A stretch of 64,000 bases of DNA from the NCBI RefSeq assembly GCF_000336575.1, contig NZ_AOPO01000020.1, forward strand, positions 16,634 to 80,633. Reading direction: 5' to 3'. Positions 63,207 to 64,000 of the stretch are shown piece after piece. Under the pieces are notes generated by a model. It was not told the origin of the DNA. It made no database searches and saw only the letters and a program-made list of their open reading frames with translations. The DNA comes from Vreelandella titanicae BH1 (GTDB taxonomy: Bacteria; Pseudomonadota; Gammaproteobacteria; Pseudomonadales; Halomonadaceae). Position 1 is the first letter of the stretch. Every line of letters begins with the position of its first letter. Both the position numbers and the translations under genes were made by a program.

Positions 63207-63937
63207 TAAATGTGGTTCGCAGCTTGGTCTTTTATGCTGGCTACTTTTTGGCCATGCTGATGATCGGCATCCTGTTTCTGCCCATTGCGCCGTTTCTTCC
63301 ACTGTCTGGCCGCTACCGATTGCTTAATTTGTATAACTACTTTTTGATGGTGTGGTTTCGTATTGCCTGCGGGGTGCGCTACGACATCCAAGGGCGGGAA
63401 AACCTGCCCAGTGGCCCGTGTGTGATTCAAGCCAACCACCAGTGTGAGTGGGAAACCGTGTTTCTACAGGTGATGAAGCCACCGGTATGTACCGTGTTAA
63501 AGCGCGAATTACTGCGCCTGCCGATCTTTGGCTGGGGGTTGCGTCTGCTTCGCCCGATTAGTCTGGACCGCTCGAAACCAGCACGGGCGATGAAGCAAGT
63601 GCTTACTCAAGGCGTCGAGCGTTTGGGAACGGGGCTTTCAGTACTGATTTTTCCTGAAGGGACACGGGTAGATCCAGGCATCCGCAAACGCTATAACAAA
63701 AGTGGCAGCGTGGTGGCGTGTCGGGCAGGGGTGCCGGTATTGCCGGTGGCTCATAATGCGGGTGAACGCTGGCCAGGCCGCCACTGGGTTAAGCGGACAG
63801 GCGTACTGCGTGTGCGCATTGGTAAGCCGATTGAAACAGCCGGGCGTATGCCCGATGAAGTGCTCGCAGACGTCGAGGCGTGGATTGAAGCGCAGTTACA
63901 GGAAATTTCAGACGTGCCACGGCCTACCTCTCGGTAA
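63203..63937 (+). CDS. plsC: 1-acyl-sn-glycerol-3-phosphate acyltransferase (PlsC family)
   Basis: PlsC-type enzymes make phosphatidic acid from lysophosphatidic acid at the inner membrane. The 244-residue protein has one or two N-terminal membrane helices (about 8-35), the acyl-acceptor motif NHQCEWET (the common H-x4-E form of the HX4D motif) and FPEGTR. It begins with a TTG overlapping the previous stop (TTGA); AGGAGCG lies upstream. Many gammaproteobacteria have several paralogues, so this may not be the essential one. The last 63 bases of the window after it show nothing. Confidence 0.92.
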   Translation: MINVVRSLVFYAGYFLAMLMIGILFLPIAPFLPLSGRYRLLNLYNYFLMVWFRIACGVRYDIQGRENLPSGPCVIQANHQCEWETVFLQVMKPPVCTVLKRELLRLPIFGWGLRLLRPISLDRSKPARAMKQVLTQGVERLGTGLSVLIFPEGTRVDPGIRKRYNKSGSVVACRAGVPVLPVAHNAGERWPGRHWVKRTGVLRVRIGKPIETAGRMPDEVLADVEAWIEAQLQEISDVPRPTSR

Positions 63938-64000
63938 CCGTCTTTTGCGTATACGTTACGCCTGTACATAAAAGCCTGAGCATAAAAACGGCGCCCAATG

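Overview
The window is gammaproteobacterial chromosome, most like a halophile of the Halomonas/Vreelandella group. This is an inference from the proteins and the mid-50s GC impression, not from a marker gene. Supporting signs are an enteric-type flhDC master operon in a non-enteric background, the split B12-dependent ribonucleotide reductase NrdJa/NrdJb as in Pseudomonas, the Pseudomonas-like uvrA / MFS / ssb order, and two stator types, one resembling sodium-type PomAB. No tRNA, rRNA, insertion sequence, prophage or CRISPR array was seen.

Layout. Bases 1-8464 (minus strand) hold the basal-body, switch and export-ATPase operon fliF-G-H-I-J-K-L-M, with fliM cut by the left edge. fliE (8720) diverges from it and flaG (9071) is convergent. 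A YcgR/PilZ protein fused to an HD-GYP-like domain follows, then a sigma-28 driven fliS-fliT-fliK2-flhB2 operon (11655-14178). From 14285 to 35089 the order is flhDC-motAB-cheAW-mcp-mcp-cheRB-mcp-cheYZ-flhBA-...-flhE, nearly the E. coli arrangement. Between flhA and flhE sit an unusually long FlhF (about 727 residues) and a small protein that starts with the FlhG-type FlhF-activating motif DQAxxLR but has no MinD ATPase core. fliA, a second stator pair (PomAB-like) and a phytochrome-like diguanylate cyclase close the motility block at 39388.

The right part is housekeeping: a periplasmic protein of unknown role, nrdJa/nrdJb, a Crp/Fnr regulator, uvrA, a YajR-like MFS transporter and ssb. A 12.3-kb gene (49293-61619, minus) then encodes a 4108-residue multi-lectin protein. 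By eye it has 13 carbohydrate-binding-like modules, a malectin-like module, a sorbosone-dehydrogenase-like beta-propeller, cadherin/Calx-beta/Ig-like modules and a 777-bp internal tandem duplication. It has no visible signal peptide. An AT-rich spacer, an RmlD-like SDR without its catalytic motifs, and a PlsC-type acyltransferase end the window.

How it works together. FlhDC would switch on the basal body, and FliA would then drive late genes; two well-matched sigma-28 promoters are visible, before flaG and before fliS. Chemoreceptors, CheA/W, CheR/B and CheY/Z form a complete signalling path onto FliM/FliG. Two c-di-GMP genes (YcgR-HD-GYP and the GGDEF protein beside PomAB) suggest direct control of the motor and of the motile-to-attached switch. 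The giant surface-type protein could serve the attached state, but that link is inference. Flagellin, fliD, fliN-R and the flg genes are outside the window.
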